A stretch of DNA of 64,000 bases, taken from positions 44,607,682-44,671,681 of the forward strand of contig NC_052619.1 of the NCBI RefSeq assembly GCF_016545825.1. The letters run 5' to 3'. The notes under the pieces are model-generated. The model worked only from the letters and a program-made list of their open reading frames with translations, did no database searches and was not told the DNA's origin. Source of the DNA: Eucalyptus grandis (Eukaryota > Streptophyta > Magnoliopsida > Myrtales > Myrtaceae). How positions within the stretch are numbered: the first letter of the stretch is position 1; each line of letters starts with the position of its first letter. This document shows positions 31,411 to 41,300 of this stretch, one piece after another. The translations under genes and the position numbers were made by a program.

Positions 31411-32175
31411 CAACAAACCTGATTTAAGGCAAGACGACGACGAGGCGACACGACCAGAGGCGATGCAATCGGAGAAAGGTGACCAGCGGCGACGAGACTA
31501 GAGGCGAAAGAATCGGAAAGAGGCGATCGAAGGCAATAGCGCTGCAGGCGGTGAATTTAACTTCAGAAAAGGCCCAAATCACCACTAGAACAAGTAAATT
31601 GAGAAAAAAATCAAAACAACAAACCTGATTTAGGGCAAGATGACCACGAGGCGACGCGACCAAAGCGACCCAACCAGAGTGAAGAGACGCAGCGGCGGGA
31701 TTGGAGAGAGGCGACCCAACCAAAGGCGACGCGACCAAAGCGAAACGACCTTCAACTTCAGAAAAGGCCCCAATCACCACTAGAATAGGTAAATTGAGAA
31801 AAAAAAATCAAAGTAACAAACCTGATTTAGGGCAAGATGACCACGAGGCGACGCGACCAAAGCGACCCAACCGGAGCGAAGAGAGTGCAGGCGGTGGGAT
31901 CGGAGAGAGGCGACCCAACCGGAGGCGACACGACCAAAGCGAAGCGACCTTCAACTTCAAAAAAGGCCCCAATCACCACTAGAACAGGTAAATTGAGAAA
32001 AAATAAAAGCAACAAACCTGATTTATGGCAAGATAACCACGAGGCGACGCGACCAAAGCAACCAAACCGAAGCGAAGAGATTGCAGGTGGCGCGATCGGA
32101 GGGAGGCGACCCAACCGGAGGCCAAGAGAGGTGGAGCCAACGGGACTGGAGGCAACCGGCTCGGACAAAGGCGAC
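31411..32175. repeat. ~200-bp tandem array (4 copies) inside the Harbinger element
   Basis: Units start CAACAAACCTGATTTA at 31411, 31617, 31814 and 32010 (periods 206, 197, 196). Each holds GGCAAGATGACCACGAGGCG, GAGAGAGGCGACCCAACC and AAAAGGCCCCAATCACCACT. GCGAC-rich motifs are subterminal and could be transposase binding sites, but this is inference. Confidence 0.88.
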
Positions 32176-32681
32176 CCAACTGGAGGCGAAAGAGAACTGC
32201 GACCGGAGACGACGAACCGAAGAGAGGCAGCGACCGAATTGGAGAGAGGTGACCAACTATGAGCACAAGACCAGAGAGAGTCGACCGGAGGCTACGGGAC
32301 TGGAGGCCACGAGACCGGCGGCGATGGGATTGAAGAGAGGCGATTGGAGGTGATGAGATCGAAGAGAGGCAAGCGGACGAAGGGAGAAAGAGAAGTTAGG
32401 GTTCGTAAAAAAGAGAAGGGTCGTGATTTGAGAAGGGAGAAAAAAGAGTTCGTAAAAATAGAAGGGCCGTGAGGAGAGAAATCGCTTCTTATTTTTGTTC
32501 CCGGGAACAAGAAGTAACTTTTTTTTGCTTCTTGTTTCTGTTCTCAAACCATTCCGGGCTAAGTTTTTATTCCGGGAACAAAAAAACAATGTGACGTTAT
32601 CAAATAGGTTTCATTCTTTTTTTGTTCCGGGGGAACAAAAGAACAAAAACCATGAGAAATGTAGTGTTCTCATGCGCTACC
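32176..32681. other. Right subterminal region of the Harbinger element
   Basis: After the arrays the sequence passes through GCGA-rich DNA to repeated GTTCCCGGGAACAA / ATTCCGGGAACAAA phrases, similar to the right end of the element at 36375-37746 (ATTCCCGGAACAAG). No gene. Confidence 0.55.
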
Positions 32682-32684
32682 TTA

Positions 32685-32990
32685 ACGTCAAGCATTCAAA
32701 TGAGACAATGATAATTTAGCTCATATTGTATTACATGAAATTAGACTAATTTCTATTGTTCGATAATTGGCACGTCAACCTTCTTTTTAATGATAGAGGT
32801 TCCTAGCAAAAGCCAACCTATTCCAATTACATTAAAAATGACTACAACAGAAGAACCGGATTTTTATACAAAATGCTCGCTTCTATCTCCCTCTCTCAAA
32901 TAACTGCTCTGAGCAGCTACAACTAGCGGTGATTGATTACAGGTGGACTGGTTCCCACATTGGAACCGGGAACCACCCACGATGGACTTA
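32685..32990. other. Spacer
   Basis: No gene or clear repeat seen. Confidence 0.4.
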
Positions 32991-33762
32991 AAGCCCATTG
33001 CAAATGCTGAAAGCCCAAAGCTACTTGGGAAAAATGCAATAGTGTTTGGTAAAAAAATTTTGCAAATGAACTTTGTGTTGAATGTGTGTTTGGTAAGAAG
33101 AACATTTGCAATGAGCTTTTGATGGGTATAATGTGTATATATATTTTTCTTTTTTTCTTTTCTTTTCTTTTTTTTTTTTTGAAAAATCAGCTAAACCCTT
33201 CGCCGGCCGGCGAAGGTCGCGCCGCCGGCGAGCCATATCCGCGCCGGCGGCCGTCGGGCCGAGGTCGCCCGACCTCGGGCGACCTGTGGTCGCGCGGCCC
33301 CGGGTCGAGCGACCCTCGCCGAGGGTCGCCGGAGGTCGCCCGACCTCGGGCGACCTGTGGTCGCGCGGCCCCTAGTTCGGCGACCCTCGCCGAGGGTCGC
33401 CCGAGGTTAGGTGACCTCCGGCGACCCTCGGCTAGGTCGCGCGACCCTCGCCGGAGGTCGCCCGAGGTCAGGCGACCTCAGCCGACGGCCGCCGACGCCA
33501 GATCTAGCTCGCCGGCGGCCGTCGCCCTTTGCCGGTCCAGCGAAGGCTGCTCCTTTTTCATTTAAAAAAATATAAATACGGGGACAATAATGGAAATATG
33601 AAAAATCAATGAGGGTAGTTTAGGAAAGAAAAATATTTTCAGCATTTCCAAGGACTCCACTTTCATTTGAAAGCTCCTTGGGGGGTTGCCAAACACCCTC
33701 TCTTTGGCTGAAGGGGCTTTGGGGGCTGGATGGGCTTTCTAAATGCCCATCCAAACACACCC
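32991..33762. mobile_element. Harbinger/Tourist-like element with very GC-rich core
   Basis: The right end CCAAACACACCC abuts TTA (33763-33765). The host phrase it interrupts (GAAGGCTATTAATGCAC) is intact at 35840 and 36104. The left end next to TTA 32988-32990 has matching inner motifs (GCAAATGCTGAAAGCCC vs inverted GCATTTAGAAAGCCC) but has lost the outer GGGTGTGTTTGG. The core 33190-33545 is extremely GC-rich, with a 41-bp exact direct repeat at 33261-33301 and 33332-33372 and many small palindromes of GCGACC/GGTCGC. Confidence 0.55.
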
Positions 33763-34721
33763 TTAATGCACATGACGGAAGAAGACGAAGAAGCAGAGGA
33801 CATCTAACTATCTATAATAGCGTAGGGTACAGCAGACATGATTTTGAAGAAAATAAATGAGAACAGTCACCCCTATTTCTCCTTTTCTTTTTATCTTTTG
33901 TTTTTCTTTTGAAAGAGTAAGTACTCAACACGGCATAGGCATTTGAATTTTTTTTTCCTAAATGAAGGGGGAGCAACTCAAGTTTGCGTAGTCCGTTTTG
34001 AAATATAAGGATTGGACTAGTAAGTAGTAAGTAGCTTACGATCAAATCTCCAACACTTCAACGAATATTTTCGTGTCAATTATATAATTTGTGCAGTTAA
34101 TCTAATCACGTTACTTGTTTTTGTAGCTTGAAACTTACAATTAGCAAGATAGTGATGATGGGAGTTCTTGTGCTACTCATGTATTTGAGTTCTCAAACTT
34201 TTATTTCATTCGTCTAAGAATTGAAAATTGCATTAACAAGCATGTGAGAGATTCAATTTGCCCCATCAATTTCTAATGGACAGAAACCACATCCGGCTTA
34301 TTTCATTCCCTATAGACATGCCCACTGATTGCGCGAGTATGTACGTTTAGATGATCATGAATTCCCATGTGTAAAAGAGAAACTTAATTTAACAATTATC
34401 ATTTTCTACTAATATGAGTTATGGAAACATTTAGAATTAACATGTGATATCATCATTAAATTATCTTTTTGGTTTTATTGTCATCCAATACGGATGATCC
34501 TGAAATTATTATTTCGAGAAGTCTCCCAACTCTAAATTTTACACGCATTCTTACATATGAAGGCGATTATAAAGTTATTTTCTCATCCATCAAAATAAGG
34601 ATCTCAAATATCTTGACATATGTATATAAAACAGTTTAGAGTTTACTTCGAAAAGGCATTTGTATGAATTGATATTTGTAGAGAGTGCTAGATATTTTGA
34701 AAAATTTTATAAAAAAAAAAG
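33763..34721. repeat. CNL upstream modules M2+M1, copy 3 (no gene attached)
   Basis: M2 (33763-33890) and M1 (33890-34721) are collinear with 23840-25010 and 36104-38540. The M1 tail (AATTGTTAAATCTTAGTATTC) is displaced to 35275 by the insertions at 34722-35273. Confidence 0.8.
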
Positions 34722-34830
34722 GACTAAGATAGGTGGAATATTAATTTTTTTAGAGAATCTTATTGAATATTTTTTTTTGTGGTCGGTCCTACTCTATTCC
34801 TATTTTAACTCTCACTCGATTTTTTGCCTT

Positions 34831-34869
<39 letters not shown>

Positions 34870-35040
34870 CTAAGATAGGTGGAATATCAATTTTTTTTAG
34901 AGAATCTTATTGAGAATGTTTTTTTTTTTTTTTTGTGGTCGATCTTACTCTACTCCTATTCTAACTCTTACTCTCAGACTTTTGCCTTGCAAAAAAAAAA
35001 AAAAAAAAAAAAAAAGACTAAGATAGGTGGAATATCAATT
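34722..35040. repeat. Tandem ~147-bp units, host flank + SINE tail flanked by poly(T) and poly(A)
   Basis: GACTAAGATAGGTGGAATAT starts units at 34722, 34868 and 35016. In the first two, the host segment is followed by T(8-16), then GTGGTCG(G/A)TC(C/T)TACTCTA...CTTTTGCCTTGC, then A(24-32). The middle part matches the 3' region of the SINE at 35066-35273 in inverted orientation. Confidence 0.85.
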
Positions 35041-35065
35041 TTTTTAGAGAATTTTATTGTGAATG

Positions 35066-35273
35066 TTTTTTTTTTTTTTGGTCGGTCCTATTTTAACTCT
35101 CACTTTCTGAATTTTGCCCTGTCTCTTTACAAGGCGTGGGAGTCGAAACCCACTCCTAAAACTAATTTGTCCTCACCCCAACCCCTTAAGAAGGTAGGAT
35201 TCGAACCCCCACCTCTCCCCTTCCAAATTGGAAGGATGGCCATTAGAGTAAACCCCAGTAGTTATTATTCTTA
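35066..35273 (-). mobile_element. tRNA-derived SINE (~208 bp)
   Basis: On the minus strand it starts near GGGGTTTACTCTAATGGCC, has an A-box-like TAATGGCCATCC and a B box GGTTCGAATCC (plus strand about 35194-35204). It ends AGGACCGACC plus poly(A). Target duplication TATTG(T/A)GAATGTTT is at about 35055-35068 and 35275-35288. Sister modules at 38475-38490 and 42108-42122 are uninterrupted at this point and serve as empty sites. SINEs carry internal pol III promoters and use LINE machinery to move. Confidence 0.82.
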
Positions 35274-35558
35274 GTATTGAGAATGTTTATATTGTTAAAT
35301 CTTAGTATTCTCTTATTTCTTTTATTCTTTGGATAAGAATTTTCATTTTTACACAAGAAAGCTATGGTAAGTTTCATTTCTAAACAAAAATTAATTGTCG
35401 TATTAATAATTTAAAGTGAGTTCAAAATCAATGAACAAATTAATGTTCTGAAACGGTTTCAGACTTAACGGTTATTTTAAAGTTTTGTAACAGTTACAAA
35501 GTCAATGTCCAAAATAAATTTTTAGAATGATTATATATTAAAACCTGAAATAATACTC
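35274..35558. repeat. Tail of CNL upstream module, copy 3
   Basis: Continues M1 after the SINE: TTAAATCTTAGTATTCTCTT, ATTCTTTGGATAAGAATTTT and GTTCTGAAACGGTTTCAGAC, matching 24855-25130. Confidence 0.7.
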
Positions 35559-35814
35559 TCTTTTTTTTGTTAATCAAAGAACCACTGAAGATTCTCTTTC
35601 GCTTACACTAATCGGGGTCACACCGCCATCCGATGACCGATAGTACCGTCGGACGTCGTCGTAAGTCACTATTTAAACGTAAAATCTCGAAGGGCTGGCC
35701 TAGTAATCTACCCCTAGAACCCCCACGTAAGTCATGAAATGCAATGAGAGGGTTCGAACTCTTCACCTCAGCGATGGGGAGAGTACTCACACTACTTGCG
35801 CTGCCCATGAGTGG
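35559..35814 (-). mobile_element. Second tRNA-derived SINE family member (~256 bp), full length
   Basis: Minus strand head GGGCAGCGCAAGTAGTG (A-box region) and B box AGTTCGAACCC (plus about 35753-35763), ending in ...GATTAAC-A(8). Target duplication TGAAATAATACT lies at about 35546-35557 and 35816-35827. The sister sequence at 25112-25130 (CCTGAAATAATGCTT) is uninterrupted. The head differs from the SINE at 35066, so this is another family. Confidence 0.85.
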
Positions 35815-35834
35815 GTGAAATAATACTTAATATC

Positions 35835-36374
35835 CGTAGCAGAAGGCTATTAATGCACATGACAGAAGAAGACGGAGAAGTAGAGGACATCTGGCTATCT
35901 AAAATAGCGTAGGGTACAGCAGACATGATGTTGAAGAAAATAAATGAGAACAGTCACCCCTATCTATCAATTTAGTATTGATGGGTGGTTCACGCTTGTA
36001 ATCACAAACTAGACCAATTCAAGCGGTTCCAATCCCGTCCGGTTCTTTTGCTCACCTCGGGTACAAAGTTGTTAGGAGTCCACTTCAATCAGCCTCCAAA
36101 GCGGAAGGCTATTAATGCACGTGACAGAAGAAGACGGAGAAGTAGAGGACATATGACTATCTATAATAGCGTAGGGTACAGCAGACATGATTTTGAAGAA
36201 AATAAATTAGAACAGTCACCCCTATTTCTCCTTTTGTTTTTATCTTTTGTTTTTCTTTTGAAAGAGTAAGTACTCAACACCGCATAGGCATTTGAATTCT
36301 TTTTTTTCCTAAATGAAGGGGGAGCAACTTGCGTTTGTGTTGTCCGTTTTGAAATATAACGATCGGACTAGTAA
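35835..36374. repeat. Module M2 twice (copies at 35840 and 36104) with a module M5 between
   Basis: Two M2 copies (GAAGGCTATTAATGCAC...GAAAATAAAT) lie 264 bp apart. Between them, 35977-36060 (GATGGGTGGTTC...CCCGTCCGGTTCTTTTGCTC) recurs at 38653-38740. Repeated duplication of the same flank. Confidence 0.75.
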
Positions 36375-36734
36375 GGCTGCGTTTGTTTTCGTTTCTTTTT
36401 TCTGTTTCTAAACAATTTTTTTGTTTTTTCGTTCCTGGAAACAAAAAAGAAACAGAAACGCATTTGTTTGCGTTTTTGTTCCAAAACTATTTTTTTTTCC
36501 TAAAAACACATCTGGAATAGAAACAATAAACAAAAAAAAGTTGTTTCTTATTTCTAGAACAAAATTTAGAAACACTTCTCTTTTTTTCTTTTTCTTTTCT
36601 TCTTCTTTTTCTTTCTTTTTCTTTGGCCGGGCGGCCCGGCCATTGCCGCCGAGGCCACGCCCGCCATGGCGATGACTTATGGCGACCGGCCGTTGAGGGT
36701 CGCCGACGCATTTCGAATTTCGATCGCCGACATA

Positions 36735-36819
<85 letters not shown>

Positions 36820-37746
36820 GCATATAATTAATTTACACGAAAAATATTAAATAATATCATTCATTATTTTAATTTGACAATAATACACCTTAGAGGAAAA
36901 AACATTGTTTAAAGAAAAATACTGAAATGATATTTTAAATTTATTTATTTATCCTATATAGGATTTTTTTATTACTTCTTTCATAGTAAAAGACTTTTTA
37001 AAAAAATAAATCAATTCTAAAAAAACGAAACTAAAAAAAAAAAAAAAAAATTGACCCCGTGCGCAATTTTATTACTTCTTTTATTACTTCTTTTTGTGTA
37101 TATTTATATTTTGACCCCTCAAGTATTAGAAATTTTTAAAATTGCCCGTGTCGGGCGTGTCGACCACGTGTCGGAGCGTGTCGGGACATGTCGGAGCGTG
37201 TCGGAGTATCGGACACGACACGGCTTCCGGAGAGTGTCCGTGCTACATAGCCGGCGACCTCGCCGAAGCATCGCCGGCCCTCGGCGAGGCTCGGGGCCGG
37301 GCGAGCTCAAGCTCGCCCGGCCAAGGCGAGGCGACCTCGCGCCGGGCTGGGCGAGCTCGATCTCCCGGATCCGGCAGGCCGAGCTCGCCCAACGACCGGC
37401 GAGGCTCGGCGTCGCCGGCCACCGGTCAAGGCGAGGCCGAGCTCGCCATGCCAAGGCAAGGCCGCCGGCCCAAAAGAAGGTCAAAATGAAAAAAAATGAA
37501 AAAAAAAAAAAAAAAAAAATAAGAAAAATAAGAAAGAAAAAAGAAAAAAGAAAATAAAAATATTAAAAAATTAAAAGAAATAAAAAAAAATTATACAAAT
37601 TTACCAAACATGTTTCTGTTCATTTTTTATTCCCGGAACAAGTTTATCAAACACGTTTTTTATTCAAAATTGTTTAGAATAGAAACACTTTTTCTATTTC
37701 CGTTTCCCGGAATAATTTTTAAACATAAATGTTACCAAACGTGCCC
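36375..37746. mobile_element. Tourist/Harbinger-like element (1,372 bp) with TAA duplication and verified empty site
   Basis: Starts GGCTGCGTTTGTTTTC and ends GTTACCAAACGTGCCC, bordered by TAA on both sides (36372-36374 and 37747-37749). The sister module at 34012-34032 reads GACTAGTAAGTAGTAAGTAG without interruption, giving an empty site with a single TAA. It contains a (TAA)n microsatellite, a GC-rich core (37250-37470) and no transposase, so it depends on enzymes encoded elsewhere. Confidence 0.85.
36733..36819. repeat. (TAA)n microsatellite, ~28 units
   Basis: Uninterrupted ATA/TAA trinucleotide run; length is expected to vary between individuals. Confidence 0.95.
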
Positions 37747-38540
37747 TAAGTAGTTAGTAGCTTACGATCAAATGAACAACACTTTAACGAATATTTTTGT
37801 GTTAATTATATAATTTGTGCAGTTAATCTAATCACGTCACGTGATTTTGTAGTTTGAAACTTACAATTAGCAAGATAGAGATGATAGGAGTTCTTGTGCT
37901 ACTCATGTATTTGATTTCTCAAACGTTTATTTCATTCGTCTAAGAATTGAAAATTGCATTAACAAGCATGTGAGAGATTCGGTTTGCCCCATCAATTTCT
38001 AATGGACAGAAACCACATCCGGCTTATTTCGTTCCCTTTAGACATGCCAACAGATTGCGTGAGTATGTACGTTTACATGATCATGAATTCTCGTGCATAA
38101 AAGAGAAACGTAATTTAATAATTATCGTTTTCTACTAATATGAGTTATGGAAACATTTAGAATTAACATGTGATATCATCATTAAATTATCTTTTTGGTT
38201 TCATTGTCATCAAACACGGATGATCCCGAAATTGTTATTTCGAGAAGTATCCCAACTCTAAATTTTACACGCTTACATATAAAGGCGATTATAGAGTTAT
38301 TTTCTTGTCGATCAAAATAAGGATCTTAAATATCTTGACGTATGTATATAAAACAGTTTAGAATTTACTTCAAAAAGGCATTTGTATGAATTGATATATG
38401 TAGAGAGTGCTCGATATTTTGAAAAATTAAAAGAAAAAAGACTAAGATAGGTGGAATATCAATCTTTTTAGAGAATCTTATTGAGAATGTTTAAATTGTT
38501 AAATCTTAGTATTCTCTTATTTCTTTTATTCTTTGGATAA
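37747..38540. repeat. CNL upstream module M1, copy 4 (no gene attached)
   Basis: Continues the block interrupted by the element at 36375: GTAGCTTACGATCAAAT, TCTAATCACGTCACGTG, ATTAACATGTGATATCATC, TTCTTTTATTCTTTGGATAA. Ends at 38540, where a SINE-head-like segment begins. Confidence 0.8.
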
Positions 38541-38640
38541 AATATTCAAAATAGAAAAAGAAATTTGGGTTCTGGGATTCGAGCCCAAGTCTCCACAGCC
38601 GAATCACTAAACTACAGCCCCCTCAAAACGAAAATTATAT
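38541..38640 (-). mobile_element. tRNA-like SINE head fragment
   Basis: The minus strand reads GGGGCTGTAGTTTAGTGATT, CGGCTGTGGAGACTTGG, then GCTCGAATCCCAG, with A-box and B-box-like segments spaced as in a tRNA. The acceptor halves do not pair and there is no anticodon stem, so I treat it as a SINE head or tRNA relic, not a tRNA gene. Confidence 0.5.
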
Positions 38641-39660
38641 ATACCAATCTGGATGGGTGGTTCTACTTTTATAACCATAAACCGGACTAATTCAGGTGGT
38701 TTTGCAATCCCGTCCGGTTCTTTTGCTCACCCTCTAGGTGCAACCGGAGAATCAAATTTTTACGGAAGTTTATTTAGACAAAAGTTGTTGCTTGAGAGGG
38801 TTCGGGTTGCATTCTTCCTACCGCTGATTTTATTGGTCATTCAAACGCTACCATTGCTGTAATCTTATTTTCTGTTTTCCACTTTTTTCTTTCGCCAGAA
38901 TCCCGTAATCTTACTTCTTCTGTTTTTTTTTTTTTGTCTCCTTACGTGCTCACGAAATTAAATGCATATATAAAAAGGATTAGATAATAGATTGAGATTT
39001 ACTCTAAAAATAAAAGGGTTAGTTATTTTTTCCATGAATGAAATGAGTGAAGGTAATTATTCTTTGAAAGGAGCATATAGATGTTTGAATTGTTGATATT
39101 AATTGTTTTTTTAATTTTATGCAGATAGGTGCTTGAATTTTGTCTAAGACTCTGTATTGAGTTGGATATGACTACTTTCCTTTCCTGCCTGACGGAGAGT
39201 TGAGAGATGTTTGTGTGAGAAGCTCTGTTGGTTTCTTGATAAAAGAATGCAAAACATATCGATGACTATGTCTTTTTCTCGGTGAATAATTATAGGGTAA
39301 GAGGCAGGCATTGCATTTTTTTTCTCAAAATATGTGCCTTTTTTAAAAACGGCATCTCAAAGACACAAAACAATTCCTGAATAGAGGCATGCTATGTTTC
39401 CCTGTTTTCTAGTATGGTGGTTGTGTGATGCTACATCAACGTTACATGTCTGAGAAAAAAAAAATGAAGAAGGAAACATTAGTCAAATTAGCGGAGGAAA
39501 TCATAATCAAAATTACATGAAAAAACTAGAGTAACGGTCCTCAGTGATTCCGGATGCACGAAAGTCGAAACCTTTAGCCTCATTTTTTGCTATGTTCATG
39601 GGAGGATTATGGCTAGTGGGAGTGGAATGAAAGACCTCGACGGCAGTCCCAAAGTGGTTG
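38641..39660. repeat. Modules M5, post-CNL1-like flank, M3 and M4 (copy 3)
   Basis: 38653-38740 matches 35977-36060. 38985-39090 matches the DNA immediately after CNL1. 39120-39400 is M3 and 39420-39620 is M4. So the 3' flank of a CNL is present here although no CNL precedes it. Confidence 0.65.
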
Positions 39661-39729
39661 GGAGTTCACTTCAATCAACGTCCACAGCAGAAGCCTATCA
39701 ATGCACATGACAGAAGAAGACAGACAACT

Positions 39730-39956
39730 GGGAAAAATATTGGGTGGTCCGGGACCGCCACGTCAGCGTGGTCCCGGACCACTCACACGGCGCCACGTGT
39801 ATGGGGAGCGCAGACAAAGGACGAAAACCGGGGCCCACTTCTCTGACGCTCTCTCTCCTCTTTCTCTCTTTTGTCCCCTCCCCTCATATGTGGCGCCATA
39901 TGAGTGGTCCGGGACCACGCTGACGTGGCGGTCCCGGACCACCCAATATTTTCTCG
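39730..39956. mobile_element. Palindromic MITE with 50-bp perfect terminal inverted repeats
   Basis: 39736-39785 (AATATTGGGTGGTCCGGGAC...) is the exact inverted complement of 39901-39950. The pairing continues imperfectly inward for ~25 bp (GGCGCCAC on both arms). Each arm also carries GGTCCGGGACC and its inverse GGTCCCGGACC, so each can fold on its own. It splits a copy of module M2 (ACAGAAGAAGAC | CTGAGGACATCTGAC), near a GACAA duplicated at both ends. It has no coding capacity. Confidence 0.85.
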
Positions 39957-40039
39957 ACAAGCTGAGGACATCTGACTTGCTATAATTGAGTAGCGCAAAA
40001 CAGACATGACATTGAAGAATTTATTTGGGAACAGTCTTT

Positions 40040-40182
40040 GTTGTGAAAAAAAAAAAAAAAAAAACAATGGTATTATAAAATAGACATGATAAAAAAAAAT
40101 TAATTGAATATCACGATTCACATCTATAAGAAGGGTAGTTATAAATTTCATTATAAATCAAACAATACATGAAAATTATAAA
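40040..40182. other. Short AT-rich spacer
   Basis: Poly(A)-containing sequence without identifiable features. Confidence 0.35.
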
Positions 40183-40682
40183 GATTAATACCCTGAAAAA
40201 TCCAAACTGGTATACATGTGACAAATTTACCTTAAATTATTTTTTTTTATCATAAAAAACTCCAAACTGATACACCTTATGATAAATTTACCCCAATTGA
40301 CCATAAAAAATTCTAAACTAGTACATTTATGACAAATTTACCCTAAACTAATTTATTCAACCATAAAAAACCCCAAACTGATAAATTTGTGACAAATATA
40401 CTATCCGCTAAATTGAATTAATACCACAAAAAAATCACAAAAATTGTAAACTGTGACAAATGAAGCGTAAAATCCCAAATTGGTATACCACTTAACTATC
40501 ACGTGTCATTTAACTTAATAAATTTTAAAAAAACTAACATAGGGTAAATTTGTCACAAGTATACCAATTTAGGGTAAATTTGTCAAAGGTATACTACTTT
40601 ATGATTTTTGGTGGTTAAAAAAATAGTTTATGGTAAATTTGTCACAGGTGTACCAGTTTAGGGTTTTTCAGGTTATTAACCC
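40183..40682. mobile_element. MITE-like foldback element (~500 bp)
   Basis: Left end ATTAATACCCTGAAAAATCC, then AAACTGGTATACATGTGACA, is mirrored at the right end by the inverse of GGTTAATAACCTGAAAAACC, then CTAAACTGGTACACCTGTG. Each arm is built from two to four ~60-bp repeats of the motif GTGACAAATTTACC(C/A)TAAA.T, followed by a CCATAAAAAA stretch. No coding capacity; superfamily not determined. Confidence 0.65.
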
Positions 40683-41300
40683 AAATTATAACCACGCCAA
40701 GTCACTTAAATACTTGTAATGTTTCCTATGATCCAATTATATCCAAATAACTCATACTATATTTTTCTCCCACAATTTCTCACAAAAGAATTAAACAAAT
40801 CTTAAACTCACAAGATTTAATTAGCTTAACATTAATACTTCTTAGATGTACTTCACAAATAAGTTTCACCGCACAAATCTGTTGCCAAGTACCCAGCACC
40901 TATGCACGTCACGCACAAATTGCGCCCAGGGCACTCACTGAAAAACAGCATGGACAACGGCACAGGAAAGCTCCCTCAATCAGTACATACATACATATAA
41001 AACCTGCAGAGGCCGACTACAACATGGAATAGGAAATCCATGTTCAGACTCGGTCCAAGTCCATGTCCAAGTTGAACTTTCCTTCTTTATTATTATTTCT
41101 TGAACCGATTTACTTCACTTCCATATTTGGTTGGCCAATATCTTTTCATATCAAATTTGATATCAAGATAAATCTGGAAATCCTTATCCGACATGGAATA
41201 TTTGGACCTCCACACATAACAAATAATTTCAAGTCAAGTTTTGTTTATTGGACTCAAATTCGAGACATATTCTAAGAGTGACTCTCATTTTTTTATCTTT
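40683..41300. other. Spacer between MITE and CNL2 upstream module
   Basis: No coding evidence beyond short chance frames; the sequence is not shared with the other copies as far as I can see. Confidence 0.35.

Larger units (their letters stand above)
26406..32681 (-). mobile_element. PIF/Harbinger DNA transposon, ~6.28 kb, autonomous type but decayed
   Basis: The left terminus GACTGCGCATGACAACGC and the inverted right terminus (minus strand GGTAGCGCATGAGAACAC) share the core GCGCATGA.AAC. Both are bordered by TTA (26403-26405 and 32682-32684), the classic PIF/Harbinger target duplication. Inside, both on the minus strand, are a Myb/SANT-like gene (28914-29871) and a DDE transposase gene (27440-28596), the two-gene layout of this superfamily. 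The right part (30993-32175) holds a 61-bp and a ~200-bp tandem array. Several nonsense codons show it is no longer autonomous. The shorter elements at 4.5 and 36.4 kb share its subterminal sequence. Confidence 0.8.

Noticed and set aside
31424..32268. Overlapping frames on both strands (90-141 aa)
   Set aside because: Read-through of the ~200-bp tandem array in the Harbinger arm.
33086..33565. 159-aa Arg/Ser/Pro-rich open frame
   Set aside because: Open only because of the GGTCGC/GCGACC repeat core of a transposable element; poly(Phe) start from a T-run.
37051..37557. 168-aa and 121-aa opposite-strand frames
   Set aside because: Same reason: GC-rich core of a Harbinger-like element, no recognisable domain.
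38541..38640. Possible tRNA gene on the minus strand
   Set aside because: A- and B-box-like segments are present but acceptor and anticodon stems do not pair; fits a SINE head better.
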